Of a stretch of 64,000 bases of DNA, positions 25,897 through 34,980 are shown piece after piece. Numbering within the stretch: position 1 is the stretch's first letter; every line of letters begins with the position of its first letter. The DNA is taken from assembly GCA_963835955.1 (NCBI GenBank), contig CAWIHZ010000016.1, forward strand, positions 83,545 through 147,544. The letters run 5' to 3'. A program made the translations under genes and the position numbers. The notes below the pieces were generated by a model that made no database searches, had not been told where the DNA came from, and was given only the letters and a program-made list of their open reading frames with translations. Source of the DNA: Roseiarcus sp963835955. Lineage in GTDB: Bacteria; Pseudomonadota; Alphaproteobacteria; Rhizobiales; Beijerinckiaceae.

Positions 25897-26762
25897 TCTA
25901 CGACGTCAGCCACGTCACCCGATACACTTACGGCTCGATGGTCGAATTGACGACCGGCGTGCTGCGGCTGACGCCCGTGACCGGCGGCGGTCAGACCCTC
26001 GAAGCCGTCAGCCTGACGACGAAGCCTGCGTCCGTGCCGCCGACCCAATGGATCGATCCGTTCGGCAATCGGGTGACGAGCCTCAGGATCGAGACGCCGC
26101 ATCGCGAGCTGTCGATCGCGGCGAAATCCCGCGTCCGGGTCGACCGCCCGCCCGCGCCGACGCATTCGCCCGCCTGGGAGGGCGTCGCGACCGAGGCGCT
26201 CGCCGTGGCTTCGCTTGCTGCGGACGCGCCGGCGGCAGGGCTCTTTCCCTCGCGGCGCATCGCGCTGTTCGACGCCGCCACCGCTTTTGCGCGCAAGAGC
26301 TTTTCCGCGCGCCGCCCCGTTCATGACGCGGCGATGGAGCTAAGCCGGCGGATCCGCGCCGACTTCGTCTACGATCCCGACGCGACAAAAGTGAATACGC
26401 CCGCCGCCGAAGCCTTCGAGCTTCGTCGCGGCGTGTGCCAGGACTTCGCCCATATCATGATCGCCGCCTTACGCGGTCTCGGGCTGCCGGCGCTTTACGT
26501 GAGCGGCTACATCCGGACCATTCCCGCGCCGGGCAAGGAGCGGCTCGAAGGCGCCGACGCCTCGCACGCCTGGGCGTCGCTTTGGTGCGGCTCGGCCCTC
26601 GGGTGGAAGGACTTCGACCCGACCAACGCAATCGCCGTCCACAACGATCATATCGTGGTTGCGCGCGGACGCGACTATTCCGACGCCTCCCCGATCGAAA
26701 GCCTCGTCCTGTCGTCCGGTCGCGCCCGGCTTGAAGTCGAAGTCGACGTCGCCCCAGTGTAG
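25893..26762 (+). CDS. Transglutaminase-like cysteine protease family protein
   Basis: A 289-residue protein with an N-terminal beta domain (MIYDVSHVTRYTYGSMVELT, LTPVTGGGQTL) and a transglutaminase core with the full triad: Cys in ELRRGVCQDFAHIM, His in DASHAWASLWCG and Asp in WKDFDPTN. The GTG start overlaps the previous stop (GTGA), so it is translationally coupled to the ATP-grasp/alpha-E gene. The family is predicted to cleave or remodel the peptide made by that ligase; no substrate is known. Confidence 0.93.
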   Translation: MIYDVSHVTRYTYGSMVELTTGVLRLTPVTGGGQTLEAVSLTTKPASVPPTQWIDPFGNRVTSLRIETPHRELSIAAKSRVRVDRPPAPTHSPAWEGVATEALAVASLAADAPAAGLFPSRRIALFDAATAFARKSFSARRPVHDAAMELSRRIRADFVYDPDATKVNTPAAEAFELRRGVCQDFAHIMIAALRGLGLPALYVSGYIRTIPAPGKERLEGADASHAWASLWCGSALGWKDFDPTNAIAVHNDHIVVARGRDYSDASPIESLVLSSGRARLEVEVDVAPV

Positions 26763-26989
26763 CGCGAGGGCGCGCTGGGGCGGAATTCCGGAAGCTTGGC
26801 CAAGTCAAAGTAGGCACGCGAGCTCCTTTAGGCTGTGAACCCGTAAACGCTCGGCCTGATGCCGCGCGAGTGTCCGCCATCAGCTGATCTCCGGAATTCG
26901 CTAAGCGTCGGGTGGATTTTCGAGACCCTTCACAATTGCACACCTGTTGCCGTTGGCTTCAGGTCACGCTTGAAGGTAGGTTTGGCCCC

Positions 26990-27295
26990 ATGTCCAAAAG
27001 AATCGACACGTCGTGGGTGGTGTTCGCGAGCGTTGAGGACGACGAACACGGAAAGTGCGTCGATGTCTTTTATCGGCCTGACGGCGCCTTTGGATTTGAG
27101 GAATTTCGGCGATATGTTGAGGACTCCGGCGAATGGACGCCGCTCGGCTATTGTTCGGGGTCGACCTATGCCTCCTCGATGGCCGCATATGAGGCGGCCG
27201 AAGCGGCCGTTCCTTGGCTCGCTGACATATTGCGTCGAAATCCGGCTCTGAGGCGCCACCCTCGGCTGCCGAGCATGCCGCGTACGACTGTGTAG
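26990..27295 (+). CDS. Hypothetical protein
   Basis: A 101-residue soluble protein that I do not recognise. It opens MSKRIDTSWVVFASVEDDEH and has an acidic-aromatic middle (DVFYRPDGAFGFEEFRRYVE) and an Ala-rich helix (SSMAAYEAAEAAVPWLADIL). There is no signal peptide or membrane segment. The ATG at 26990 is preferred to an in-frame start 26 codons upstream, whose residues look random. Amino-acid composition is protein-like, and no competing frame is better. Confidence 0.5.
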   Translation: MSKRIDTSWVVFASVEDDEHGKCVDVFYRPDGAFGFEEFRRYVEDSGEWTPLGYCSGSTYASSMAAYEAAEAAVPWLADILRRNPALRRHPRLPSMPRTTV

Positions 27296-27823
27296 CAAAT
27301 CCCGAGGCGGCGAATTCGACTGCCGGTCGCCTGAAGGCGCGCGCTCACGTTCGGTCGGCGGAGCGACTCGGGAACCAACGGCTGCCTTCGGTCAAACTAC
27401 CAAGCAACGGGGCGGCGCGGCCATGTTCGCTTCGATCGCCGTCTCGGCGGAAGCGGCGATCGCTTCGGAGCGGGCTCCAGTGACAGCGTCGTGGGCTTCC
27501 CTGTTCCTGCCATGATCGCCTCTCGACATCAGCGATTTTGCAGAACCTTCAACACACTACTCGTTCCCGCCGCAAAGGCGCTTCGAGCGGCAGCCCTATT
27601 CCTGAGGCGGTTGGACACAAATGCGGAGCAGTTGACGCCATGGCGGCGCTGACGCGAAATCCTCTGCTGCGCCTTTCAAGCCTTCCTCAAAGGCCGCGCC
27701 CTGCGCGCGCCGACGCGCTTATGTCCATCTTGACCCAACCGCAGATTGAAACGCCCCCCGCCAGAGCCAACTGCCGAATTTAGGATGAACCGTGTGGATT
27801 TCGGAGTGGGACAGCCTGCTCAT
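27296..27823. other. Intergenic region
   Basis: About 530 bp between the hypothetical gene and the end of the P-type ATPase. No gene, RNA gene or repeat was recognised; two short open frames have no ribosome site or recognisable motif. Confidence 0.5.
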
Positions 27824-29755
27824 CTAAAGGGTCTTTCCGGGACGTACGGTGGCGGATGTCAGTCCTGGCTGATGTCCGGAGGTTGCTATGGCGGGATCGA
27901 CGGCGACACGCCCCGTTTGTCTCGGCACAATCCGTAGCGCCCGCAGCGCGTTCAGGATGACTGCCACGTCGATCAGTTCCTGCAGCAAAGCGCCTTGCAC
28001 GGGCGTCAGGTAACCCAGCGCCGCAGCGATCATCCCGGCGACTGACATTCCGATCCCGGCCGCGACGCTCTCAAGTGCGATCCGGCGCGAGCCCTGCGCA
28101 ACTTCGATCCCTGGCAACAGGCGATCCAGGCGATCGACCAGCAAAACGACATCCGCCGCCTCGGCCGAGGCCGCTGCCCCGCGCGCGCCCATCGCGACCC
28201 CGATATCGGCGGCGGCAAGGGCCGGCGCATCGTTGACGCCGTCGCCCACCATCATCACCGGGCCATTCTTGCGTTCGCTCAGAACCAGAAGCACCTTCTG
28301 GTCAGGTGTCAGTTCGGCCCGGACTGCGTCGAGCCCCAGCCCTTCGGTCACGACCTCGGCCACAGCGCGGCGGTCGCCGGTTGCCAGCACGATGCGCCCG
28401 ACCCCCAGCCGGCGCAGCCCTGCAAGAAGCTCCGCCGTGCCTGACCGCAGCGCATCCGCCATCACGAGATGGCCCATGAGTTTCCCGTCCACGGCAAGCG
28501 CGACAAGGACCGAACCCACATCCCGGACCTGACTGTCCAGGCGCGCCGCGCCGACCCGCGCTGTCACGAAGTCTGCGCCGCCTACGACAACCTTTCGGCC
28601 GTCAATCGTCCCCGCAACGCCTTCACCGGGCGTCTCGACGACCTTTTCGGGTACCGGCAGAAGCGTTCCGCGCGCTAGCGCCGCCGAAACAATCGCCTGT
28701 GCGATGGGGTGTCTCGACGCCTGATCCAGCGCGGCGGCAAAATACAGGACCTCGTCTTCGGACATGGCGCCGCGGGTCTCGATCGAGACGATCTGCGGGC
28801 GACCGTCGGTGAGTGTGCCGGTCTTGTCGAGAATCAACGTCTGGATCCGCGCCAACGCCTCCAGCGGCTTTGCCCCCTTGATCAAAACGCCGAAATGCGC
28901 CGCCCGCGACAATCCCGCCACCAGCGCGACCGGCACGGCAAGGATGAGCGGACAGGGCGTCGCCACAACCAGAACCGCCACCGCGCGGATCGGGTCGCCG
29001 GTGAACCACCAGGCCGCCGTCGCCAGAGTCACCGTGACGGCGAGGAACAGCAGCGAATAGCGGTCGGCCAGCCGCGCCATCGGCGCCTTTGACTTCTGCG
29101 CCGCCTCGACCAGCCGGACGATCCCGGCATAGGTGCTGTCGGCCGCGCGCCGCGTGACCCGAAGATCGAAGGCGTCGCCCGCACTGGTCGATCCGCTCAT
29201 CACGTCCTGGCCGCGGTCCAGCCGCACGGGCATGGACTCGCCTGTCAGCGCGGACTGGTCCAGCATGGCCCGCTCGCTCGCCACGGTGCCATCGACCGGC
29301 GCCACGTCGCCCTGCCGGATCAAAAGCAGATCGCCGGGCTCGATGTCGTCCAGGGGCGCCTCGTCCAGCCCGCCGTTGCGGTGCCGCGTCGCGGTCCGGG
29401 GCACGCGGGACAACAGATCGCTCATCTCGCGGCGGGCGCGGCCCTCGGCAAAGCTCTCGAGAAAGGCGCCGCCCGAATACATCAGCGCGACCACTGCCGC
29501 CGCGAGGGTTTCTCCGAACAGCAGCGCTGCCGACATCGACAGCGCCGCCACAATGTCGAGGCCGACCTCGCCCTTCGAGAGGCTTCGCACGATCTCGACA
29601 AGAAGTGCTGCGAGCACCGGCATGACGCCTGCCGCCCAAGCGACCGTCGCAAGCTCCACGTTCCCGGCAAGCATGAGGCCAAGACCCGAAGCGAGACCAA
29701 GAAGCGCGATGGTCAGGAGCGCGACATTCAGGCGATCATGAAGCAATGGGTTCAT
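27824..29755 (-). CDS. Heavy-metal translocating P1B-type ATPase
   Basis: A 643-residue metal-exporting ATPase. Features in order: paired N-terminal membrane helices (VALLTIALLGLASGLGLM), actuator motif SALTGESMPV, ion-path motif VVATPCPLILAVPVALVAG (CPx), phosphorylation site LILDKTGTLTDG, HP motif ASRHPIAQAI and hinge MMVGDGVNDAPALAAAD. No N-terminal HMA or His-rich metal-binding domain is present. The ATG at 29755 (MNPLLHDRLN) was chosen because residues upstream are not membrane-protein-like. TPCPL motifs fit Zn/Cd/Pb or Co exporters, but the metal is not determined. Confidence 0.93.
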   Translation of the reverse strand: MNPLLHDRLNVALLTIALLGLASGLGLMLAGNVELATVAWAAGVMPVLAALLVEIVRSLSKGEVGLDIVAALSMSAALLFGETLAAAVVALMYSGGAFLESFAEGRARREMSDLLSRVPRTATRHRNGGLDEAPLDDIEPGDLLLIRQGDVAPVDGTVASERAMLDQSALTGESMPVRLDRGQDVMSGSTSAGDAFDLRVTRRAADSTYAGIVRLVEAAQKSKAPMARLADRYSLLFLAVTVTLATAAWWFTGDPIRAVAVLVVATPCPLILAVPVALVAGLSRAAHFGVLIKGAKPLEALARIQTLILDKTGTLTDGRPQIVSIETRGAMSEDEVLYFAAALDQASRHPIAQAIVSAALARGTLLPVPEKVVETPGEGVAGTIDGRKVVVGGADFVTARVGAARLDSQVRDVGSVLVALAVDGKLMGHLVMADALRSGTAELLAGLRRLGVGRIVLATGDRRAVAEVVTEGLGLDAVRAELTPDQKVLLVLSERKNGPVMMVGDGVNDAPALAAADIGVAMGARGAAASAEAADVVLLVDRLDRLLPGIEVAQGSRRIALESVAAGIGMSVAGMIAAALGYLTPVQGALLQELIDVAVILNALRALRIVPRQTGRVAVDPAIATSGHQPGLTSATVRPGKTL

Positions 29756-29987
29756 TCGATATGCTTTCCCGAGGTGACGCCGAGCGCCCGAAGGGACGTG
29801 AACGGCACGCGAGGAGCCGTCCGACTTGCGTGTTGCAGAGTTGGCCGCCCACCTGAATTCGGTGCTCAACTCGCTGACCAATCGGTCAGCGTTCCTCGCC
29901 AATAGAGGGTCTCCAATCCGTCGATGACCCAGGCTCGCTTTGTCACGGCAACGGTAGCGTGTTGCGGTTCGGAGGGTAAGATGGCGC
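29756..29987. other. Intergenic region before the chimeric fragment
   Basis: About 230 bp. The 3' part (GGAGGGTAAG shortly before 29988) looks like the 5' leader of an IS6-type transposase of which only the first codons remain. Confidence 0.35.
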
Positions 29988-30365
29988 ATGACCATCTCGT
30001 TCGCCCGCCGCCAGTTCCCGCCTGCGATCATCCGATCATCGGCGGCTCGCTCTGGGGCCCGCCAAGGCGCTGGGGGCTCCAGTGCGCCGGTGCGGCTCAT
30101 CTACGTCGCCGACCTTGGCAAGCTCGAACGCACGGCGGGCTTCGAGGAGTCGGGGCTGCACGACCCGGAGACGCAAAAGTCCTACTATTTCGTCGATGCG
30201 GGCTTGATCGCGGCCAACGTCTATCCATTCGCCGCATCGCGCGGCCTCGCCGCCTGGTTTCACAATTGCGACCGGCCGGCGCTGTCCGCGACGCTCGGCC
30301 TGAGCGACAGTCGACGGCCGCTGTTCGGACAGACGGTCGGTTATGCGAAGCGGGCGGAACCATGA
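29988..30365 (+). pseudogene. Chimera: IS6-type transposase start fused to a nitroreductase C-terminal fragment
   Basis: A 125-codon open frame. The first ~16 residues (MTISFARRQFPPAIIR) match the beginning of IS6-family transposases; the rest is unrelated. From about residue 33, PVRLIYVADLGKLERT, YYFVDAGLIAANVYPFAASR and LFGQTVGYAK are the C-terminal half of a nitroreductase-family protein. The N-terminal FMN-binding part is missing. It overlaps the following fragment by 4 nt (ATGA), preserving the old operon arrangement. It reads as the scar of an IS-mediated deletion. Confidence 0.65.
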
Positions 30366-30532
30366 ATTTTGGGGGAAACACGGCGCTCGGCGCCGGCGGC
30401 GCGACCGGCGTCGGGCTCGCTGTCGCCGAGGCCTTTCTCAGTGCGGGGAACGACGGGGAGCGGGGCGACATGGGGGATTCGGAGGTTGACAGCCTCGCAT
30501 CTTATGCGATGAGCGCTCGACCGAAGGGGTGA
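30362..30532 (+). pseudogene. Short-chain dehydrogenase N-terminal fragment
   Basis: A 56-codon frame whose first 30 residues, MNFGGNTALGAGGATGVGLA then VAEAFLSAGND, are the start of an SDR Rossmann fold (TGxxxGxG-type, first Thr replaced by Ala). The remaining 26 residues are unrelated, and the catalytic YxxxK region is absent. It is therefore the remnant of a dehydrogenase cut by a deletion; its stop codon abuts the pirin gene. Confidence 0.6.
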
Positions 30533-30538
30533 ATGGCC

Positions 30539-31393
30539 ATGGCTGCTTTCGAACGATCCGTCCTCAGGATCGACCGACCGGAAGTTCGGCAAGGAATGAC
30601 GCCGCAGCATCGCGTCAGGCCGCTGATGCCGGCGGCGATGCGGGGGGATTTCGCGGCCACGGACCCATTCTTGGCGCTGATGGAGGATTGGTTCCCGCGC
30701 GGCGTTTTCGGCAAGCACCCGCATCGTGGGATCGAGACCGTGACCTATGTCGTCGAAGGCCGCATCGATCACTACGACAATCAAGGTCATGAAGGCGCGA
30801 TTTTGCCCGGCGACGTGCAATGGATGACCGCCGGCCGCGGACTGATCCATAATGAAATCCCCGCCGAAGGCGTCACCGTTCACAGCCTCCAGCTCTGGGT
30901 CAATCTGCCGGCGGCGGACAAATTGACCGCGCCGCGCTACCAGGATCTTGCCGGCGACGCTGTTCCTGTGCGGCGAGAACCGGGCGCGGAGATTCGGGTT
31001 TTTTCCGGCGCGTCAGGCGGGGCGACAGCGCCGACGAAGAATTTCGTGCCCGTCACCATGGTCGAAATCCAACTCGACCCAGGCGCCTCGGTTCGCCAGG
31101 ACCTCCCCGCCGACTACAACGCGGTCATTGTCGTCCTGGAGGGAGAGGGCTCCATCGGCGCTGAGGGCAAGCTGGCGACAGCGGGCGACGTCGCTTGGCT
31201 CACGCGCGGCGACGGCGCGAAGGCGTCCGAGGTCGCGATCCGAACGAGGGAAAAACCATTGCGGGCTCTCATCTATGCCGGCCGTCCGTTGCATGAGCCG
31301 GTTGTCGCGCGCGGTCCTTTTGTCATGAACACCGAGGCCGAGATTGAACAAGCCTACGCCGACTATCGGGCGGGACGCTTCGGTCCGATCTAG
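30539..31393 (+). CDS. Pirin family protein
   Basis: A 284-residue bicupin. The N-terminal cupin has the metal-binding set in FGKHPHRGIETVTYVVEGR and IHNEIPAEGV after VQWMTAGRGLIHNE; the C-terminal cupin follows (MVEIQLDPGASVRQDLP, NAVIVVLEGEG). Pirins are iron proteins, some with quercetinase activity, others regulators. The ATG at 30539 is preferred to the one two codons upstream because AGGGG is then well spaced. It sits directly after deleted SDR and nitroreductase fragments, which may have been its operon partners. Confidence 0.9.
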   Translation: MAAFERSVLRIDRPEVRQGMTPQHRVRPLMPAAMRGDFAATDPFLALMEDWFPRGVFGKHPHRGIETVTYVVEGRIDHYDNQGHEGAILPGDVQWMTAGRGLIHNEIPAEGVTVHSLQLWVNLPAADKLTAPRYQDLAGDAVPVRREPGAEIRVFSGASGGATAPTKNFVPVTMVEIQLDPGASVRQDLPADYNAVIVVLEGEGSIGAEGKLATAGDVAWLTRGDGAKASEVAIRTREKPLRALIYAGRPLHEPVVARGPFVMNTEAEIEQAYADYRAGRFGPI

Positions 31394-31645
31394 GGCGTCC
31401 GAGAATTGGGGCCGCTCTGGGCGCGATCCCAGCTGACGAACGAGAGGCGATCGCAGTCTTCTCGGCGGCGCGCAGATTTAGGCGAGAAGTAACTACCATG
31501 AAAATAGCATAGGATGCGTTGGCGTTATGCGGCGCAAGCATGCCTTCGGCATTACGATGACACGAACTCAATTCCCTTTTTGTAGGATTGTACTGCGCCC
31601 CTCGGGTGAGACGCGTCAATTGCGCGGCGGGGAGGCGCGAGCCGC

Positions 31646-31862
31646 TTGCCGGGTTCCCCGGCGGCCGGCTCGGCAAAGCTTTCCGAAAATCAATTTTCTT
31701 CGACAATTTCTTTGAGAAAACCAGAAGCCGTGTTATGGTCTTCCTCCTCGCCGGATCGAGGCGCGCTTGGCACGCCGAGGGCAAGCGGCCGCTTTTGAGC
31801 CTTCAGGCGGGCGGGTTGACACGCTGAACAACGGCGCCGGCCCTTCGCGGAGTTTAAAGCAA
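31646..31862 (+). repeat. ~217-bp dispersed non-coding repeat, copy A (contains a conserved promoter-like pair)
   Basis: Closely similar to the reverse complement of 55350-55568. Conserved blocks include TTTGAGAAAA, TGTTATGGTCTTCCTC, GGATCGAGGCGCGC and GTTGACACGCT. TTGAGA (31712-31717) and TATGGT (31734-31739) are 16 bp apart in both copies, which looks like a promoter. It may be a small-RNA gene family or a non-autonomous element; no open frame is conserved between the copies. Confidence 0.75.
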
Positions 31863-31944
31863 CGGATCGCGAGCCTTGAGAGGACGAAAGAACGAGGGCG
31901 GGACGTCAACGAGCGCCAGGTGGGCGCGAAAAAAATTCTAATTT

Positions 31945-31980
31945 GGATTCGCGCATAAGCCCTTGAAAAGTCTCGATTCG
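31945..31980. repeat. 36-bp dispersed element, copy 2
   Basis: GGATTCGC, CCCTTGAAAAGTC and CGATTCG, matching 20892-20927 with a few changes, and again followed by a simple-sequence tract. Confidence 0.7.
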
Positions 31981-31984
31981 CGGA

Positions 31985-32090
31985 AAGAAAAAGCTTTCGT
32001 TTTCTTCCCTTTTTCTTTCGTGGGCTTCCCTTTTATTTTCTTTTGCTTCCGCTTTTGCTTTCGCTGGCTTCCCCTGATTTGCGTAGCCTT
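31985..32090. repeat. Pyrimidine-rich low-complexity tract
   Basis: Runs of CTTTTC, CTTTCG and GGCTTCCC alternate for about 100 bp; the complementary strand is A/G-rich. Such tracts can slip during replication. The AT-rich composition is unlike the surroundings. Confidence 0.6.
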
Positions 32091-32298
32091 CGCTCGCGGC
32101 GCACGCCGGGCGCTTTCCTGCTTTCCCCGCCGAGCGCAGGGGGCGCCTGGGAGTCGCCATAAGTTCACTTTTTGGCGCCTGAAGCCTCGAAGACGCTCGG
32201 GCGCTGACGAAACCGCCGACCGCTCCGGGCCGGCCGGCTGGCGGCCTGCGGCCGAACATGCTTTAACGCGACCGAACGGAAGAAGGGACAGGTTCGCC

Positions 32299-32538
32299 AT
32301 GGCGGATCATGGAATGCCGCACTTTCACAACGACCTGGGCGTTCCCACGATCCGGGTCTCGGTGAAGAAGTTCATGTGCATGGGCGCCAGGCCGCCGTTC
32401 GATCACCCGCATATCTTCATCGACATGGGCGACGAGGGCGACGCAGTCTGCTCCTATTGTTCGACCCGCTTCGTCTACGACGCAACGCTCGGCGGCCTGT
32501 GCGAGCCGGCCGAATGCGAGTGGCGCGTCGCGGCGTGA
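32299..32538 (+). CDS. Zinc-finger domain-containing protein (zf-CHCC)
   Basis: A 79-residue protein with the zf-CHCC motif near the C-terminus: FDHPHIFIDMGDEGDAVCSYC then STRFVYD, which binds zinc through one His and Cys residues (the domain of mitochondrial NDUFS6). The ATG at 32299 starts MADHGMPHFHNDLG. A FAD monooxygenase gene begins 3 bp after its stop, so the two are cotranscribed. In alphaproteobacteria this small protein is associated with respiratory complex I assembly; that role is inferred from the family. Confidence 0.85.
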   Translation: MADHGMPHFHNDLGVPTIRVSVKKFMCMGARPPFDHPHIFIDMGDEGDAVCSYCSTRFVYDATLGGLCEPAECEWRVAA

Positions 32539-32541
32539 CCC

Positions 32542-33726
32542 GTGGGCCGGCGCGCAGCAATCGCCGGCGCCGGCATCGGCGGCCTTGCTACCGCTCTGGC
32601 GCTGTCGCTGGCAGGCTTTGAGGTCACGCTCTACGAGCGGGCGGACAGGCTCGAGGAATTCGGCGCCGGGCTGCAACTGACCCCGAACGCGACCAGGGTT
32701 CTCGCGCGTCTCGGCGCGCTCGAAGGCGTCCGCGCGTTCGCGACCGTTCCGGATTCGGTTCGGGCGTTGCGGGGTTCGGACGATCGCGAACTGATGCGTC
32801 TGCCGCTCGACGACGCCGAGCGCCGCTGGGGCGCGCCCTACCTCGCGGTTCATCGCGCCGACTTGCAGACAGCGTTGGCCGAGGCCGCGCGGCGCCAGGC
32901 GAATGTCGATCTGAGACTGGGCGCGGCTTTCGCCGGCTTTGCGACCGAAGGCGACCAGGTCTCCATTGGCCTGAAGCGCGGCGCGATCGCCATCTCCGAT
33001 CGCGCCGATCTTTTGATCGGCGCCGACGGCCTGCGTTCGCGGGTGCGCGAGCGTCTTGGCCTTGGCGAGGCCGCGGCGGCCGACTTTGCCGGGCGGGTCG
33101 CGTTCCGCGCCACCGTCGAGGCCGCGCGCGTCGATCCTCGCTGGCTGCGTCCGGCGATTATCCTGCGCCTCGGCCCCCGAGCGCACCTCGTCCATTATCC
33201 CTTGCGCGGCGGATCGGTCGTCAACGTCGTCGCCGTCATCGAGGAGGCTGAGCGCGGAGCGGCCGGCGACCATCCGTGGGACGGCGCGGCCGATCGGCCG
33301 GCGCTCGACCGCGCCTTCGCGCGCTGGTCGGCTGAGACGCGCGAGATCATCGCAGCTGCGGCCAACTGGCGCGCCTGGCCGCTCTATATCCGCCCGCCGA
33401 TCGCGTCGTTTTCGCTCGGCCGCGTGGCGCTGGTCGGCGACGCGGCGCACCCGATGGCGCCCTTTCTCGCGCAAGGCGCGGCCCAGGCGATCGAAGACGC
33501 CGGCGCGCTCGGCCGGATCTTCTCTGAAACGCGCGATATTCCCGCCGGGCTCGCCGCCTATTCCCGCGACCGGGTCGCGCGGGCGACCCGGGTTCAGGCC
33601 GAGGCGCTGAGGCAGGGTCGAATTTATCACCTGACCGGGCCGATGGCGTTCGCGCGCGACGCCACGATGCGCCTGCTCGGCTCGCGGCGCCTCGGCGACC
33701 GCTACGACTGGCTCTACAGCGCCTGA
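32542..33726 (+). CDS. FAD-dependent monooxygenase (UbiH/salicylate hydroxylase type)
   Basis: A 394-residue group A flavoprotein monooxygenase. It shows FAD motif RRAAIAGAGIGGLATALALS, the acidic residue in LYERAD, the second motif RADLLIGADGLRSRVRE and the third FAD motif GRVALVGDAAHPMAPFLAQG. It hydroxylates an aromatic or quinone substrate with NAD(P)H and O2. GTG start at 32542, 3 bp after the zinc-finger gene. The end overlaps the convergent BenE gene by 13 bp. The substrate cannot be assigned; proximity of a benzoate-type transporter is suggestive only. Confidence 0.9.
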   Translation: MGRRAAIAGAGIGGLATALALSLAGFEVTLYERADRLEEFGAGLQLTPNATRVLARLGALEGVRAFATVPDSVRALRGSDDRELMRLPLDDAERRWGAPYLAVHRADLQTALAEAARRQANVDLRLGAAFAGFATEGDQVSIGLKRGAIAISDRADLLIGADGLRSRVRERLGLGEAAAADFAGRVAFRATVEAARVDPRWLRPAIILRLGPRAHLVHYPLRGGSVVNVVAVIEEAERGAAGDHPWDGAADRPALDRAFARWSAETREIIAAAANWRAWPLYIRPPIASFSLGRVALVGDAAHPMAPFLAQGAAQAIEDAGALGRIFSETRDIPAGLAAYSRDRVARATRVQAEALRQGRIYHLTGPMAFARDATMRLLGSRRLGDRYDWLYSA

Positions 33727-34895
33727 CGCGGCGCCGACAACGCGCCGGCCCGGGTCAGGACCAGGACGACGCCGCCGGCGATCAATCCCCAGAAAGCCCC
33801 GCCGACGCCATAGATGCTGACCCCGGAAGCCGAAACGAGGAAGGTGATCAGCGCTGCTTCCCGCTCCTGCGTGTCGGCGAGCGCGTTGTGCAGCGCCGAC
33901 CCGAACGCGTTGAGCAGAGCCAGTCCCGCCACCGCCTCGACCAGAATCGGCGCGCCCGCCGCAAACGCGGTGACGGCGCCCGCCAGCAGGCCGAAGACGA
34001 TGAAGACCGCCCCTGCGGTCGCGGCGGCGAGCCAGCGCTCGCCGGGATCGGGGGAGGCGTCGGGCGAAGCGCAAAGCGCCGCCGTGATCGCGCTGAGGTT
34101 GACCGCGTGTGCGCCGAACGGCGCGGCGGCAAGGGTGAAGAACCCCGTGATCGCGACCAGCGGGCCGGGACTAGGGCGATAACCATAGGCGCTCAACACC
34201 GCCAGACCTGGAAGGTTCTGCGAAGCCATAGTGACGATGAACAGAGGCAGGGCGACACTGACAATCGCCTCCAGCGACACCGACGGCGCAAGGAAAATCG
34301 GCCGCGGCGTCATCATCGTCCAATCGAATGTCGCCGCCTGCCCGCTGAACGCGATCACGAGTCCGGCCACGATCGCGGCGACAGGCGTCGCATAGATGCG
34401 TTTCCATCGCGAGACGATGAGCCACGACAGGACGATGAGGCTTGCGCCGCCGGGCGCATCGATCAGCGCCCGGATAGGCGCGAGACAAAGGCCAAACAGT
34501 ACGCCCGCCAGCATCGCATTGGCGAGCGGGTCGGGTATCGCGGCCACCAGCCGGCCGAACGGCTTGAATAGCCCCGCCGCAATGACCAGCAGTCCGACGA
34601 CCAGGAACGCGCCGACCGCCGCCGGAAAGCCGCCGGCCGACGCGCCGGTCGCGGCTAGGAGCGCCGCCCCGGGCGTCGACCAGGCTGCGGAAATCGGCAT
34701 GCGCCAGGCCAGGCTCAGGCCGATTCCGGCGACGCCCATTGCGATCGACAAGGCCATCAGACCGGAGGCCGCCTCGGCGTCGCTGGCGCCGACCGCCGTC
34801 AATCCCTTGAGGATGACCGCGAACGAAGACGCGAAGCCGACGAACGCGGCGATCATGCCGGCCGCGACCGGCTGCATTGCGTATTTGAAGCGCAT
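33714..34895 (-). CDS. benE: BenE family benzoate/H+ symporter
   Basis: A 393-residue polytopic membrane protein of the BenE family with about 12 helices. Signatures: GMIAAFVGFASSFAVILKGL, RMPISAAWSTPGAALLA, PDPLANAMLAGVLFGLCLAP, IVTMASQNLPGLAVL, APFGAHAVNLSAITAALC. It probably imports benzoate or a related aromatic acid with protons. It is convergent with the FAD monooxygenase (13-bp overlap). No benzoate-degradation genes lie nearby, so the substrate assignment rests on family only. Confidence 0.9.
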   Translation of the reverse strand: MRFKYAMQPVAAGMIAAFVGFASSFAVILKGLTAVGASDAEAASGLMALSIAMGVAGIGLSLAWRMPISAAWSTPGAALLAATGASAGGFPAAVGAFLVVGLLVIAAGLFKPFGRLVAAIPDPLANAMLAGVLFGLCLAPIRALIDAPGGASLIVLSWLIVSRWKRIYATPVAAIVAGLVIAFSGQAATFDWTMMTPRPIFLAPSVSLEAIVSVALPLFIVTMASQNLPGLAVLSAYGYRPSPGPLVAITGFFTLAAAPFGAHAVNLSAITAALCASPDASPDPGERWLAAATAGAVFIVFGLLAGAVTAFAAGAPILVEAVAGLALLNAFGSALHNALADTQEREAALITFLVSASGVSIYGVGGAFWGLIAGGVVLVLTRAGALSAPRQAL

Positions 34896-34980
34896 CGGCC
34901 CCTGCCCGGCTGGATGACGAATCGCGCTATCTTACCCGGGCCGCCAAAGCCGGGCCAAATGCGGTTCAGTCACCCGAATC

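Larger units (their letters stand above)
31394..32298. other. Long non-coding stretch with dispersed repeats and a pyrimidine tract
   Basis: About 900 bp with no convincing gene. It contains the ~217-bp repeat (31646-31862), the 36-bp element (31945-31980) and a pyrimidine-rich tract on the + strand (31985-32075, CTTTTGCTTTCG-like units). All three have counterparts elsewhere in the window or in structure. Confidence 0.65.
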
